Shown here in pieces: positions 1 through 9,065 of a DNA stretch of 64,000 nucleotides. The translations under genes and the position numbers were made by a program. The first letter of the stretch is position 1; each line of letters opens with the position of its first letter. The DNA is from Hylemonella sp. Its GTDB lineage: Bacteria > Pseudomonadota > Gammaproteobacteria > Burkholderiales > Burkholderiaceae_C. The notes under the pieces were generated by a model, which searched no databases, was not told the origin of the DNA, and was given only the letters and a program-made list of their open reading frames with translations. The DNA lies in contig NZ_JAPZSV010000005.1 in NCBI RefSeq assembly GCF_027532185.1, positions 62,001 to 126,000 of the forward strand. The letters run 5' to 3'.

Positions 1-964
1 CCAGTCCACAGGCGCCGCAGCGCTGCTGGCCAGCATCGGCCAGCAGGCCTGGGCCCAGGCCCAGATCGACACGCTGAAGATCGTCACCGGCTTCGCCGCC
101 GGCGGCACCTCCGACAACACCTGCCGCCGCGTCGGCACAGGCCTGACTGGCTCCTACGCCAAGACCGTGGTGGTCGAAAACCGCACCGGCGCCGGCGGCC
201 AGATCGCCATCCAGTTCATCAAGGGTGCGCCGGCCGACGGCACGACGCTGCTGCAGTCGCCGACCTCGATGTTCACCATCTACCCGCACATCTACAAGAA
301 GCTGCCCTACGACCCGGTGGCCGACGTCACGCCCGTCACCCTGGCCTGCGTGTTCGACTTCGGCTTCGCCGTCGGCCCGCTGGTGCCGGCTAGCGTCAAG
401 ACCCTGGCGGATTTCGTCGCCTGGGCCAAGGCCACCCCCACCCAGGCCAACTTCGGCTCGCCCGCTGCGGGCTCCACGCCGCACTTCGTGGGCGCGCTGC
501 TGGGCAAGAGCGCGGGCCTGGACTTGAAACACGCGGCCTACCGCGGCACCCAACCCGCCATGCAGGACCTGCTGGGCGGCCAGATCGCGGCCGTGAGCGG
601 CCCCATCGGCGACATCACCCAGCACCTGGCCACGGGCAAGATCCGCATCCTCGCCACCTCGGGCAGCAAGCGCAACCGCTTCGCGCCTGATGTGCCGACC
701 TACGCCGAGCAGGGCTTCAAGGAGCTGACCCATAGCGAGTGGTTCGCCTTCTTCCTGCCGCCCAAAGCCGATGCAGCCCTGGTGAACCGCATGAACAGCG
801 CGCTCAAGACGGCGCTGGCGGCGAAGGACGTGGTGGACGGCCTGGCGGTCTTCGGCCTGGAAGCCATGTCCAACAACCCGGCCGAGCTGGTCGAGCTGCT
901 CAAGCAGGACACCGCCAAGTGGGCGCCCATCGTCAAGTCCATCGGATTCACGGCCGACGCCTGA
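1..964 (+). CDS. Bug-family tripartite tricarboxylate transporter substrate-binding protein (5' truncated)
   Basis: The reading frame is open from the window edge, so the ORF-track start at 167 is internal; about 320 residues are visible and the true start lies upstream. The first residues look like the end of an export signal (ALLASIGQQAWAQA). Then comes the Bug/TctC pattern: a beta strand with GFAAGGTSDN, VENRTGAGGQIA, and PYDPVADVTPVT. Bug proteins are periplasmic solute receptors, usually for carboxylates, and most are orphans without an adjacent TctAB permease, as here. The ligand cannot be read from sequence. A PanE-like reductase follows after 64 nt on the same strand and may be co-transcribed. 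Family assignment is secure; ligand unknown. Confidence 0.9.
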   Translation, partial: QSTGAAALLASIGQQAWAQAQIDTLKIVTGFAAGGTSDNTCRRVGTGLTGSYAKTVVVENRTGAGGQIAIQFIKGAPADGTTLLQSPTSMFTIYPHIYKKLPYDPVADVTPVTLACVFDFGFAVGPLVPASVKTLADFVAWAKATPTQANFGSPAAGSTPHFVGALLGKSAGLDLKHAAYRGTQPAMQDLLGGQIAAVSGPIGDITQHLATGKIRILATSGSKRNRFAPDVPTYAEQGFKELTHSEWFAFFLPPKADAALVNRMNSALKTALAAKDVVDGLAVFGLEAMSNNPAELVELLKQDTAKWAPIVKSIGFTADA

Positions 965-1028
965 CGATCAACGCGCAGACACCCGCGGGTCGGCACACAC
1001 CGATCCGCGGCCAGGGAGGACAGAACAC

Positions 1029-2012
1029 ATGAGTTTCAGCAAGGTCTGCATCTACGGCGCAGGGGCCATCGGCGCCTGGCTCGGCACGCGCCTGGGCCGG
1101 GCCGGCGGCACGGTCAGCGTCGTCGCGCGCGGCGCCACGCTGACGGCGCTGCAGCAGCACGGGCTGCGCTGCCAGTTCGACCGCGAGACGCTGGCCGTGC
1201 CCGTGCAGGCCAGCGCGGACCCGGCGGCCCTGGGCGTGCAAGACCTCGTCATCGTCGCCGTCAAGGCGCCGGCCCTGGCCGAGGTGGCCCGACACATCCG
1301 GCCACTGCTGGGCCCGCAGACCGTCGTGCTGACCGCAATGAACGGCGTGCCCTGGTGGTTTTTCCAGGGCTTTGGCGAGAAGTTCGCGGGCACGCAGCTC
1401 AAGGCTATAGACCCGCGCGGCGAGATCGCCGCGGGCATACCGGCGGCGCACATCGTCGGCGGCGTGGTGCACGCCAGCAGTGCGATCGTGGAGCCGGGGC
1501 TGGCGCGGCATCACTTCGGCAACCGCCTCATCATCGGCGAGCCCTCGGGCCAGAAGACCGAGCGCGTGCTGCAGCTTGCAGCCCTGCTCACGCAGGCCGG
1601 CTTCGAGATGGAGCTGTCGGCCCAGATCCAGAAGGACATCTGGTACAAGCTCTGGGGTAATATGACCGTGAACCCCGTGAGCGCGCTCACGGGCGCCACC
1701 ACCGACAAGATCCTCGACGACCCGCTGGTGCGTGGCTTCATCTCCAGCATCATGCTGGAGGCCAAGGAAATCGGTGCGCGTATCGGCATTCCCATCTTCC
1801 AGCAGCCGGAGAACCGGCACGAGGTCACGCGCAAGCTCGGCGCCTTCAAGACCTCCATGCTGCAGGACCTCGAAGCCGGACGCCCCGTGGAGCTCGACGC
1901 ACTGGTCACTGTGGTGCAGGAGCTGGGCACGCTCACCGGCGTGCCCACGCCGAACACGGATATCCTGCTGGGTCTGGCGCGCCTGCAGGCCCGCACGCGC
2001 AAGCTCTACTGA
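1029..2012 (+). CDS. 2-dehydropantoate 2-reductase family protein (PanE/ApbA-like)
   Basis: A 327-residue ketopantoate-reductase-family enzyme that would reduce a 2-oxo acid with NADPH. The N-terminus carries the Rossmann motif GAGAIGAWLG; MNGVPWW matches the Asn-containing active-site loop; KDIWYKLWGNMTVNPVSALTG-type sequence near residue 200 supplies the conserved Lys and Asn of the C-terminal helical domain. A good ribosome site (AGGGAGG, 1014-1020) precedes the ATG. Many Burkholderiales carry several PanE paralogues next to Bug receptors, and these need not make pantoate, so I leave the symbol empty. An EamA exporter begins 16 nt after the stop, so the genes probably form one operon. Confidence 0.85.
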   Translation: MSFSKVCIYGAGAIGAWLGTRLGRAGGTVSVVARGATLTALQQHGLRCQFDRETLAVPVQASADPAALGVQDLVIVAVKAPALAEVARHIRPLLGPQTVVLTAMNGVPWWFFQGFGEKFAGTQLKAIDPRGEIAAGIPAAHIVGGVVHASSAIVEPGLARHHFGNRLIIGEPSGQKTERVLQLAALLTQAGFEMELSAQIQKDIWYKLWGNMTVNPVSALTGATTDKILDDPLVRGFISSIMLEAKEIGARIGIPIFQQPENRHEVTRKLGAFKTSMLQDLEAGRPVELDALVTVVQELGTLTGVPTPNTDILLGLARLQARTRKLY

Positions 2013-2028
2013 CTTCTTTCATTTCTGA

Positions 2029-2934
2029 ATGTCCACGGCCTCCAGCGCGCCCAGCCGCGCTGCCTTCTTCACCCTGCTCTTCACGGCCTGTCTGTTCGGC
2101 GCCAACCACGTGGCGGCGCGCCTGGCCTTCAACCATGGGCTGGACGTAGCCAGCGCCGTCACGGTGCGCAGCCTGATCACGGCGCTGGTCGTCGGGCTCA
2201 TTGTCTGGCAGCAGCGCGTCTCGCTCACGGTGACGAAGCGCCAGCGCGGCTTTCTGCTGCTGATCAGCGGGCTGGTCGCGGTGCAGAGCCTGAGCCTCTA
2301 CGCCGCCGTGGCGCGCCTGCCCGTGGCCCTGGCCCTGTTGACCTTCAACACCTACCCGCTATGGACCGCGCTCTTCGCCTGGCTGTTCTATCGGCACAAG
2401 CCGGAGCGCGCGGTGCTGCTGGCCATGCCCGTGCTGCTCATCGGTCTGGCGCTGGCACTCGACGTCTTTGGCGCAGCCTCGGGCCTGGGCGCGGCCGGGC
2501 AGTGGAACCGCATCGGTGCCGGTGTGGCCTTTGCCATGCTGGCCGCGGCCGTGTTCGGCGCGGCCCTGGTCTGCACGCAGCATGAAGCAGCCAGCGTGGA
2601 CGGGCGCCTGCGCACCACGGTCACCATGGCCCTCGTGGGCTTGCTGGCCTTGTTGGTCTTGCCACTGCAGGGCGGCCTGCACCTGCCCCAGGCTGCGGCC
2701 GGCTGGTGGGGCCTGGCCGGCCTCACGCTGTGCTACGGCACGGCCTTCACCATCATGTTCACGCTGCTGCCCAAGCTGGGCGTGGTGGGCAGTTCGCCCA
2801 TCATGAACGTCGAGCCGGTGGCCGCGCTCGTGCTGGCCTGGGCCCTGCTGGGCCAGAGCATCGCGCCCGTACAGGTGACGGGGGCGCTCATCGTTGTCGG
2901 CGCCGTCATGGCCCTGGGTTTGCGCAAGCGCTGA
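2029..2934 (+). CDS. EamA/DMT-family transporter
   Basis: 301 residues, ten hydrophobic segments arranged as two five-helix EamA repeats, typical of the drug/metabolite transporter superfamily in the inner membrane. The second repeat has the usual signature (GLTLCYGTAFTIMFTLLPKLG followed by NVEPVAALVLAWALLGQ). These proteins usually export metabolites or amino acids; the substrate is not predictable. It starts 16 nt after the reductase gene and another EamA gene starts 15 nt after it, so the three are likely co-transcribed. The ribosome site is weak, suggesting reliance on coupling to the upstream gene. Confidence 0.88.
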   Translation: MSTASSAPSRAAFFTLLFTACLFGANHVAARLAFNHGLDVASAVTVRSLITALVVGLIVWQQRVSLTVTKRQRGFLLLISGLVAVQSLSLYAAVARLPVALALLTFNTYPLWTALFAWLFYRHKPERAVLLAMPVLLIGLALALDVFGAASGLGAAGQWNRIGAGVAFAMLAAAVFGAALVCTQHEAASVDGRLRTTVTMALVGLLALLVLPLQGGLHLPQAAAGWWGLAGLTLCYGTAFTIMFTLLPKLGVVGSSPIMNVEPVAALVLAWALLGQSIAPVQVTGALIVVGAVMALGLRKR

Positions 2935-2949
2935 AAGCCGGAGACCGCG

Positions 2950-3792
2950 ATGTCCACCGAGGTCCTGGCTGTCGTGCTGCTCGCAGCGCTGCTGCATGCG
3001 GGCTGGAACGCCGCGGTGCGGGCCAGCGGGGACAAGCTGCTGGCCTCGTGGCAGGTAGTGGGCGGAGCGACGCTGCTGTCGCTGCCGCTGCTGGTGTGGC
3101 TGCCCCTGCCGGCGCCGGCCAGCTGGCCCTGGCTGCTGGCCTCAGGCCTGATCCATGCGCTCTATTTCGCGCTGGTGGCACGGGCTTACCAGGGGGCGGA
3201 CCTGGGCCTGGCCTACCCGCTGATGCGCGGCACGGCGCCCGTGCTCACGGCGGCGGCAGCAGCACTCTGGCTGCACGAGACGCCCTCTCTGGCGGGCGCC
3301 CTGGGGATTACGCTGATCTGCGCGGGTGTACTGGCGCTGGCTGGACGCGCCTGGCGCCAGGGTCTGCAACACCCGGGGGCCACCTGGGCCGCGCTGGCCA
3401 ATGCCGCCGTGATCGCGCTCTACACCCTGGTCGATGGGCAGGGTGTGCGCCTGGCCGGCCATGCCCTGGGCTACACGGCCTGGCTGTTCACGCTGACGGC
3501 TGTTTTCATGCTGCCAGTCTTGCTTTGGTGGCGGGGCCCGGCAGCGCTGCGGCCCATGGCCGGCGCCTGGCGCGTGCTGCTGCTGGGCGGGGCTGGCACC
3601 CTGGGCGCCTACAGCCTGGTGCTTTGGGCCATGACGCGCGCGCCCATCGCCAGCGTGGCGGCCTTGCGTGAGACCTCCATCGTCTTCGCCACGCTGATCG
3701 GTGCGCTGCTGCTCCAGGAAGGCCTGGGCCGGCTACGCCTGGCCTCGGCGCTGCTGGTCTGCGCCGGTGCCATGGTGATCCGGCTGGGCTGA
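2950..3792 (+). CDS. EamA/DMT-family transporter
   Basis: 280 residues with about ten membrane helices. The N-terminal segment (LLAALLHAGWNAAVRASGDK) is typical of the EamA subgroup that includes RhaT-like and phosphonate-linked exporters; the first repeat has ARAYQGADLGLAYPLMRGTAPV and the second ends in LRETSIVFATLIGALLLQE. A GGAG ribosome site precedes the ATG. It directly follows another EamA gene but the two are not close copies, so this looks like a functional pair or coincidence rather than a recent duplication. It converges on the minus-strand HD-GYP-like gene with only 6 nt between stop codons. Confidence 0.87.
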   Translation: MSTEVLAVVLLAALLHAGWNAAVRASGDKLLASWQVVGGATLLSLPLLVWLPLPAPASWPWLLASGLIHALYFALVARAYQGADLGLAYPLMRGTAPVLTAAAAALWLHETPSLAGALGITLICAGVLALAGRAWRQGLQHPGATWAALANAAVIALYTLVDGQGVRLAGHALGYTAWLFTLTAVFMLPVLLWWRGPAALRPMAGAWRVLLLGGAGTLGAYSLVLWAMTRAPIASVAALRETSIVFATLIGALLLQEGLGRLRLASALLVCAGAMVIRLG

Positions 3793-3798
3793 CGCCGC

Positions 3799-5010
3799 TC
3801 AGCGCCGGATCTTGTCACGCGCGCGCCGCACGCGTTCGTGATTGATGGCCACCTTGCCGCCGCGAAACAGCATCGGCGAGGCGATGGCATGCGCCGGGTC
3901 GCTGGTGTCCAGGCAGTGGTAATTGAAGCTGGGCATGCCGTTGCGATCGATGATGGGAATCACCCAGGGCGTGTTGGCCCGCAGGCCACGATGCACGGCC
4001 ACGGCGGTCTCGCCGCTGGCCATGCGCACATAAGTGCCCGGCGGGTAGAAGCCGATGGCAGCGGTGAGCGCCGCGCCGACCGAGGCGGTGACATCCTTCT
4101 CGCTCTGCAGGTAGATGGACTTGGCCGACTCCAGCGGCGAGAGCGCCTCGCGCGTGCGCCGCGCCGCCATCTTGGCGACGAAGATGTCGGTCATGCTCAG
4201 CAGACGGCGCGCCAGCAGGTTGTGCGGCAAGCCCTCGGGACTGTCGGGCTGGTGATGCCAGCGCACCAGGTCCAGCTCCTCCACGTCCTCGATGCCCAGC
4301 CAGACCAGGATCTTGAGGCTGAGCTCTGGATGTTCCTGGATCAGCTGGCGCTGCTCGGGCGTGGGCGCATGGTTCTGGCGCGCCAGCACGTCCTGCTCGC
4401 GCGCCATGCCGATGTTCATGGTGAGCGCCGCACTCATGATGGACTGGCGTTGCTGGTCGTTCAGGCCCAGCTTCTGCGCCGCGAGCTCACAGATGCAAGC
4501 ACACAGCAGCGCATGCGTGGCGCAGTAGCCCAGGCTGCTGTCGGCCAGCGCCTGGAAGAGGCAGAAGAGGCTGTCGTCCGGGTCGTCCTTGAGCAGGGCG
4601 CGCGCCTTGTTCTCCAGCGCGGCCAGGCGAGGCAGCGGGTTGAGCGCCAGCCCCCCCTGGTAAAGGATGCCGCGCAGCACCTCCTGCAGGTCCAGCCAGC
4701 CACCGTTGAGCAGCTCGCCCGTGTGGTAGTCGCGCTCGCGGATCGCGCTGGGCATGGGCATGCGCGCGATCGTCTCCACCTCCACGCCCTCCATGAGCAT
4801 GGTGTGCACCATGCGCTCGTACGAGCGTTGCCAGGCCTGGGCCTCGCTTTCGGTGGTGGAAGCGTTGTGGGCGTAGAGCTTGTCGCGGTGCTGCTCGGAG
4901 ACGATGGGCTGGCCCTTGCGCAGCAGCAGCACGCCTTCGGCGTTCCAGACGTTGACGGGCAGCGGCTTGCCCACGGGCAGCATGGCGATGGGGATGGGCA
5001 CGTACTTCAT
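3799..5010 (-). CDS. Degenerate HD-GYP domain protein
   Basis: 403 residues; the ORF track joins it to the alanine racemase region, but the real start is the ATG at 5010 ([20 protein letters not shown]). The first 130 residues resemble the N-terminal region of Burkholderiales HD-GYP proteins, then comes an HD-GYP-like helical domain (about 150-330). The catalytic signature is missing: where HDIGK is expected the protein reads ALTMNIGM, and the GYP region reads [12 protein letters not shown]. Hydrolysis of c-di-GMP is therefore unlikely and a binding or scaffold role is an inference. Its start codon overlaps the stop of alr (ATGA, 5007-5010), so translation of the two genes is coupled. Confidence 0.8.
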   Translation of the reverse strand: MKYVPIPIAMLPVGKPLPVNVWNAEGVLLLRKGQPIVSEQHRDKLYAHNASTTESEAQAWQRSYERMVHTMLMEGVEVETIARMPMPSAIRERDYHTGELLNGGWLDLQEVLRGILYQGGLALNPLPRLAALENKARALLKDDPDDSLFCLFQALADSSLGYCATHALLCACICELAAQKLGLNDQQRQSIMSAALTMNIGMAREQDVLARQNHAPTPEQRQLIQEHPELSLKILVWLGIEDVEELDLVRWHHQPDSPEGLPHNLLARRLLSMTDIFVAKMAARRTREALSPLESAKSIYLQSEKDVTASVGAALTAAIGFYPPGTYVRMASGETAVAVHRGLRANTPWVIPIIDRNGMPSFNYHCLDTSDPAHAIASPMLFRGGKVAINHERVRRARDKIRR

Positions 5011-6125
5011 GCCATCACCTCCACGGGCACACGCGGGCTCAGCGCACACATGAGCTCGTAGCCCACGCTGCCGCCGGCCTGGGCCACTTCGTCGATGGGC
5101 AGGATGGCGCCGCTGGAAGCTCGCCCCCAGAGCGTGACCTCCGAGCCCATGCCGGCCTGCGGCACGGGCGTGAGGTCCACGGTGATCAGGTCCATGCTGA
5201 CACGGCCCACGGTGCGCGTGCGCACGCCGTCGACCAGCACGGGCGTGCCCCGTTCGACGCTGCCGGCACTGACACGCAGATAGCCATCGGCATATCCGCA
5301 GGCCACCACACCGATGCGCATGGGCGCCGGCGCCGTGTAGGTGGAGCCATAGCCCACGCTCTCGCCGGCCTGCAGCTGCTGCACGCCGATGACGCGCGAC
5401 CGCAGGCTCATGGTGGGCTGCAGCCCCCAGTGGACCGCGTCGTGCTCGGGATAGTCGGGCGAGGCGCCATAGAGCAGGATGCCCGGGCGGATCCAGTCCG
5501 AGCGCACGCGCGCGGCCGCCTGCGGCCCCATGTGGCGCAGGATGGCCGCGCTGTTGCTCAGGCTGCGTTCGCCGGGCAGATCCTGCGTGGCGGGCTCGAA
5601 GGCGGCCAGCTGCGCGGCCACGCCGGTCGGGCCATCGGCATCGCTGAAGTGGGTCATGAGCGAGATCTCGTCCACCTGGGGCAAGGCGTTGAGCCGGGTC
5701 CAGGCCGCACGGTACTGCGCCGGCCGGAAGCCCAGGCGGTTCATGCCGCTGTTCATCTTGAGGAAGACGCGATGCGGCACGTGGGTCTTGTGCATGGCCA
5801 GCATGTCGATCTGCTCCTCGCAGTGCACCACATGCCACAGGCCCAGACGCGAGCACAATTCCAGGTCGCGCTGCTCGAACACGCCTTCGAGCAGCAGGAT
5901 GGGGCCGCGCCAGTCCAGCGCGCGCAGGCGCTCGGCCTCGGTCAGGTCCAGCAGGGCAAAGCCGTCGGCGCCACGCAGGCCCTCGAAGGCGCGTTCGATA
6001 CCGTGCCCGTAGGCATTGGCCTTGACCACGGCCCACACGCGCGCGTCGGGGCTGGACTGGCGCGCGCGCGCCAGATTGTGGCGCAGGGCGTCGGTATGGA
6101 TCAGGGCCTGGATCGGACGGGGCAT
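5007..6125 (-). CDS. alr: Alanine racemase
   Basis: 372 residues, the usual length for Alr. It interconverts L- and D-alanine with pyridoxal phosphate in the cytoplasm, supplying D-Ala for peptidoglycan. The PLP lysine motif is clear near residue 34 ([10 protein letters not shown]), and the catalytic tyrosine motif near residue 260 reads [20 protein letters not shown] and the C-terminal [11 protein letters not shown] element also fit. The start at 6125 gives the normal N-terminus ([18 protein letters not shown]). The gene is followed, with a 4-nt overlap, by the degenerate HD-GYP gene and is divergent from dedA. Confidence 0.96.
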   Translation of the reverse strand: MPRPIQALIHTDALRHNLARARQSSPDARVWAVVKANAYGHGIERAFEGLRGADGFALLDLTEAERLRALDWRGPILLLEGVFEQRDLELCSRLGLWHVVHCEEQIDMLAMHKTHVPHRVFLKMNSGMNRLGFRPAQYRAAWTRLNALPQVDEISLMTHFSDADGPTGVAAQLAAFEPATQDLPGERSLSNSAAILRHMGPQAAARVRSDWIRPGILLYGASPDYPEHDAVHWGLQPTMSLRSRVIGVQQLQAGESVGYGSTYTAPAPMRIGVVACGYADGYLRVSAGSVERGTPVLVDGVRTRTVGRVSMDLITVDLTPVPQAGMGSEVTLWGRASSGAILPIDEVAQAGGSVGYELMCALSPRVPVEVMA

Positions 6126-6180
6126 AGCCGCAAGTTTGCCAGCAAAATATGCCCACGCCGGGGCTGGAAAACAAATGCTT

Positions 6181-6213
6181 TACACTGGCGCGCGGCCCGG
6201 ACTTCCGGGCCGC
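6181..6213 (+). promoter_or_regulatory. Putative dedA promoter -10 and 5' stem-loop
   Basis: TACACT at 6181-6186 is a plausible -10 box. The predicted transcription start then falls at about 6192, the first base of a perfect 9-bp hairpin (GCGGCCCGG, loop ACTT, CCGGGCCGC; 6192-6213). No T-run follows, so it is not a terminator. The mRNA would open with a stable stem-loop about 18 nt before the chosen ATG. The hairpin is seen directly; its role is inferred. Confidence 0.5.
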
Positions 6214-6231
6214 CTTTGCATCTGCCCCTCC

Positions 6232-6849
6232 ATGGAAGTCTTCGAGTTCCTCATGCCCATCTTCACCGAATACGGCTACCTGGCCGTGTTCGTGATGCTG
6301 CTGATCTGCGGTTTCGGCGTGCCCATCCCCGAAGACGTGACCCTGGTGACCGGCGGCGTGATCGCCGGCCTGGGCCATGCCAATGTGCACACCATGTTCG
6401 CCGTGGGCATGGCCGGCGTGCTGATCGGTGACGGCCTGATGTTCGTGCTGGGCCGGGTCTACGGCCAGCGCATCCAGCGTCTGCCGGGTTTTCGGCGCAT
6501 CCTCACGCCCGAGCGTTTCGCCAAGGCGCAGGAGGCTTTCCAGAAATACGGCAAGTGGGTGATGTTCGTGGCCCGCTTCCTGCCCGGCCTGCGCACGCCG
6601 GTGTTCTTCTCGGCGGGCATGAGCCACCGCGTGAGCTTCGCCACCTGGTTCTTCATGGACGGCTTTGCCGCTCTCATCAGCGTGCCCATCTGGGTCTACC
6701 TGGGCTACTTCGGTGCCCAGAACTGGGACTGGATGTTCGAAGTGCTGCGCCAGTTCCAGCACGGCATCTTTGCGCTGCTGGGCATCCTGGCCATCTGGCT
6801 CGGGGTCTACTGGTGGAAGCGCCGCCGCGCCAGCCGCAACAGCCAGTGA
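6232..6849 (+). CDS. DedA-family membrane protein
   Basis: 205 residues from the ATG at 6232 (MEVFEFLMPIFTEYG); the track start at 6016 would extend into the alr promoter region and is not supported. An alternative ATG at 6253 is possible. DedA (SNARE-associated/VTT) proteins are inner-membrane proteins linked to lipid flipping, for example of undecaprenyl phosphate or phosphatidylethanolamine, and to membrane homeostasis. Family marks: CGFGVPIPEDVTLVTGG near the N-terminus, GDGLMFVLGRVYG, and FVARFLPGLRTPVFFSAGMS with the conserved arginine. There are four to five membrane segments and a basic C-terminus. The next gene starts within its stop codon (GTGA), implying coupling to an EamA transporter. 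Confidence 0.88.
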   Translation: MEVFEFLMPIFTEYGYLAVFVMLLICGFGVPIPEDVTLVTGGVIAGLGHANVHTMFAVGMAGVLIGDGLMFVLGRVYGQRIQRLPGFRRILTPERFAKAQEAFQKYGKWVMFVARFLPGLRTPVFFSAGMSHRVSFATWFFMDGFAALISVPIWVYLGYFGAQNWDWMFEVLRQFQHGIFALLGILAIWLGVYWWKRRRASRNSQ

Positions 6850-7742
6850 GCGCAACAGCTGCACCACTGGCCGCCTGGGCCCTGGTGCTCAACGCCTTCG
6901 TCTGGGGCGTCTCCTGGTATCCCTTCCGTCTGCTCGAAGCTGCGGGCCTGCACCCGCTGTGGGCCACCTTCGGCATCTACGCCCTGGCCGGCGTCGCGCT
7001 GTTGGCCTGGCGGCCCGGTGTGTGGCGGCATTTCCTGCGGCACCCGCTGCTGTGGCTGCTGCTCGCCGCGGCCGGCCTGACCAATGTGGGTTTCAACTGG
7101 GCCGTCACCGTGGGCGACGTGGTGCGCGTGGTGCTGCTGTTCTACCTCATGCCCGCCTGGTCGGTGCTGCTGGCCTGGGGGCTGCTGGGTGAGCGCCCCA
7201 CGCTGCCCGCGATGGCACGCCTGCTGCTGGCCCTGGCGGGCGTGGCCATCGTGCTCAAGACACCGGACTCCCCCTGGCCCCTGCCCGCGAGCCTGCCCGA
7301 CTGGCTGGCGCTCACCGGTGGCCTGGCCTTTGCGCTGACCAATGTACTGCTGCGCCGCCTCAAGGACACGGCGGATGAGGCACGCATGGTGGCCATGTTC
7401 GCCGGCGGCGCGCTGCTGGCCGCCGCGGCCGCCATGCTGGGCCAGTCACTCGGCCTGGCCTATGGTCCACCGGCACCCGCCACGGGCTGGCTGCTGCTGG
7501 TCCTGGCCACGAGCGTGGCCTTTCTCTTTGCCAACCTCGGACTGCAGTACGGCGCAGCTCGTCTGCCCGCTGCGACGACCGCGCTTGTCATGCTCACCGA
7601 GGTGGTGTTCGCCAGCGTCTCGTCGGTGCTCATGGGCGCAGCCGAACCGCAGGCCGGCACACTGATCGGCGGCGCGCTGATTCTGCTCGCCGCGCTGTGG
7701 GCCGCCTGGCCCGGACGGGCGGACGCCGCGACCGCCCACTGA
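6846..7742 (+). CDS. EamA/DMT-family transporter
   Basis: 298 residues from a GTG at 6846 that overlaps the dedA stop codon; the ORF-track start at 6555 lies deep in dedA in another frame and is rejected. Ten hydrophobic helices form two EamA repeats: AWALVLNAFVWGVSWYPFRL at the start, then LLFYLMPAWSVLLAWGLLGE, and a second repeat with LVMLTEVVFASVSSVLMGAAE. It is an inner-membrane exporter of unknown substrate. The GTGA junction indicates translational coupling with dedA. It is the third EamA protein in 5 kb. Confidence 0.87.
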   Translation: MSATAAPLAAWALVLNAFVWGVSWYPFRLLEAAGLHPLWATFGIYALAGVALLAWRPGVWRHFLRHPLLWLLLAAAGLTNVGFNWAVTVGDVVRVVLLFYLMPAWSVLLAWGLLGERPTLPAMARLLLALAGVAIVLKTPDSPWPLPASLPDWLALTGGLAFALTNVLLRRLKDTADEARMVAMFAGGALLAAAAAMLGQSLGLAYGPPAPATGWLLLVLATSVAFLFANLGLQYGAARLPAATTALVMLTEVVFASVSSVLMGAAEPQAGTLIGGALILLAALWAAWPGRADAATAH

Positions 7743-7937
7743 GCACGTCGACGCGCGGCACGAAGGCCTGCGCGAGTTCATCACCTCACTCGCTTCATTT
7801 CCTCGCCGCTGCACGGCGCAGCAGATTTCTGCGGCGGCCGCCATTACGTAGAACTACGCCATGGAATGTCCGTACGGCATGCCCTTGAAGGCGTCCCTAT
7901 AGTTCCACGCACAACAATTCATACGTTGGAGACATCC
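7743..7937. other. Intergenic region with a short palindrome
   Basis: No gene is visible. It holds a 12-bp palindrome CGTAGAACTACG (7847-7858), a possible operator for the following binding-protein gene, and a GGAGA ribosome site just before 7938. I see no convincing -35/-10 pair and no terminator with a T-run after the EamA gene. Confidence 0.4.
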
Positions 7938-9065
7938 ATGGTTCACGCTTCGCGCCTGCTGTGCACGGCCGCATTGGCCCTGCTGCACATAATGGTCTGC
8001 GCCAACGAGCTGGTCATCAGCCAGGTCGCACCGCTCTCCGGCGTGCTCGCCAGCACCGGCAGGCAGATGGTGCTCGGTGGAGAGATCTACTTCAAGCACA
8101 TCAACGACATCGGCGGCATCCACGGCAAGAAGATCAAGGTGCTGGTCAGCGACGATGGCTACAAGGTGGATGAGACCGTGCGCCTGACGCGCGAGGCACT
8201 GGCCAAGCCCGAAGTGCTGGCGCTCTATGGCTTTGCCGGCACGGCCAATATCGGCAAGCTGCTCGGTGACAACATCCTGCGCGACGGTGGCGCGGCGCTG
8301 GTCTCACCCTACACCGGTGGCGAGCCCTTGCGCACGCCCTTCAACCCCTGGATCTTCCATGTGCGCGCCGGCTATGGTGACGAGACCGAGCACATGGTGC
8401 AACAGCTTGTGACCCTGGGGATGAACCGGGTGGCCGTCATGTACCAGGACGACGGTTTCGGTCAGGCGGGACTGCAGGGCGTCGAGAGAGCACTGGCCAG
8501 GCGACAGCTCAAGCTATCGGTGGCCGCGCCCTACGAGCGCAACACCGACAAGGTGGAGAACGCGGTGAAGATGATCCTGGCTTCGGATGCTCAGGCGGTG
8601 ATCATGATCTCGGTGAACAAGCCCACGGCGGCCTTCATCAAGCGCTACCGCGAAGCCGGCGGCGGCGCGCAGCTGTTCAACATCTCGGTGGTGGACCCGG
8701 CCGAGATCGTCAAGCTGGCCGGGCTGGAAAACGCCCACGGCCTGGGCATCAGCCAGGTGGCACCTTATCCTTACCTGCCCAAGATGCCGGTCGTGCGCGA
8801 GTACCAGAGCCTGCTGCAGAAGTACGCGCCCGGCGAGCAGATCAACTACACCAGCTTCGAACTCTTCCTCGGCGCCAAGGTACTGGTCGAGGGCCTGCGC
8901 CGCGCCGGCCCCAACCCGACCCGCGCCCAGCTCATCAAGGCCCTGGAGGGCATGAACAGCTTCGACCTCGGCGGCACGTCCGTACGCTACGCGCCGGACA
9001 ACCGCGTGGGCTCACGCTACGTCGAAGTGACCGTGATCGGCAGCTCGGGCAAGCTGCTCAAGTAG
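7938..9065 (+). CDS. ABC transporter substrate-binding protein, branched-chain amino acid type
   Basis: 375 residues from the ATG at 7938, which has a GGAGA ribosome site and yields a proper signal peptide (MVHASRLLCTAALALLHIM, cleaved near VCANE); the track start at 7866 would bury this signal. The mature part is a Peripla_BP_6 (LivJ-like) receptor: ISQVAPLSGVLASTGRQM, GGIHGKKIKVLVSDDGYK, then GTANIGKLL and the C-terminal lobe VKLAGLENAHGLGISQV. Such proteins bind amino acids, amides or aromatic acids in the periplasm. No Liv permease or ATPase is adjacent, so it is an orphan receptor or a sensor partner. Its last 8 bp overlap the end of glcF, which is convergent. Confidence 0.88.
   Translation: MVHASRLLCTAALALLHIMVCANELVISQVAPLSGVLASTGRQMVLGGEIYFKHINDIGGIHGKKIKVLVSDDGYKVDETVRLTREALAKPEVLALYGFAGTANIGKLLGDNILRDGGAALVSPYTGGEPLRTPFNPWIFHVRAGYGDETEHMVQQLVTLGMNRVAVMYQDDGFGQAGLQGVERALARRQLKLSVAAPYERNTDKVENAVKMILASDAQAVIMISVNKPTAAFIKRYREAGGGAQLFNISVVDPAEIVKLAGLENAHGLGISQVAPYPYLPKMPVVREYQSLLQKYAPGEQINYTSFELFLGAKVLVEGLRRAGPNPTRAQLIKALEGMNSFDLGGTSVRYAPDNRVGSRYVEVTVIGSSGKLLK

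Noticed and set aside
6192-6213. Hairpin as a terminator of a gene upstream of dedA
   Set aside because: No T-run on either strand and no gene that would end there; alr points away from it.
3799-6867. 1022-aa minus-strand ORF spanning the HD-GYP-like protein and the alr region
   Set aside because: It is an out-of-frame read through alr joined to the real HD-GYP-like gene. The alr frame is a complete family match and the real downstream start is at 5010.
7697-7888. 63-aa plus-strand ORF after the third EamA gene
   Set aside because: Overlaps the EamA 3' end in another frame, is Arg/Ser-rich without features, and has no ribosome site.
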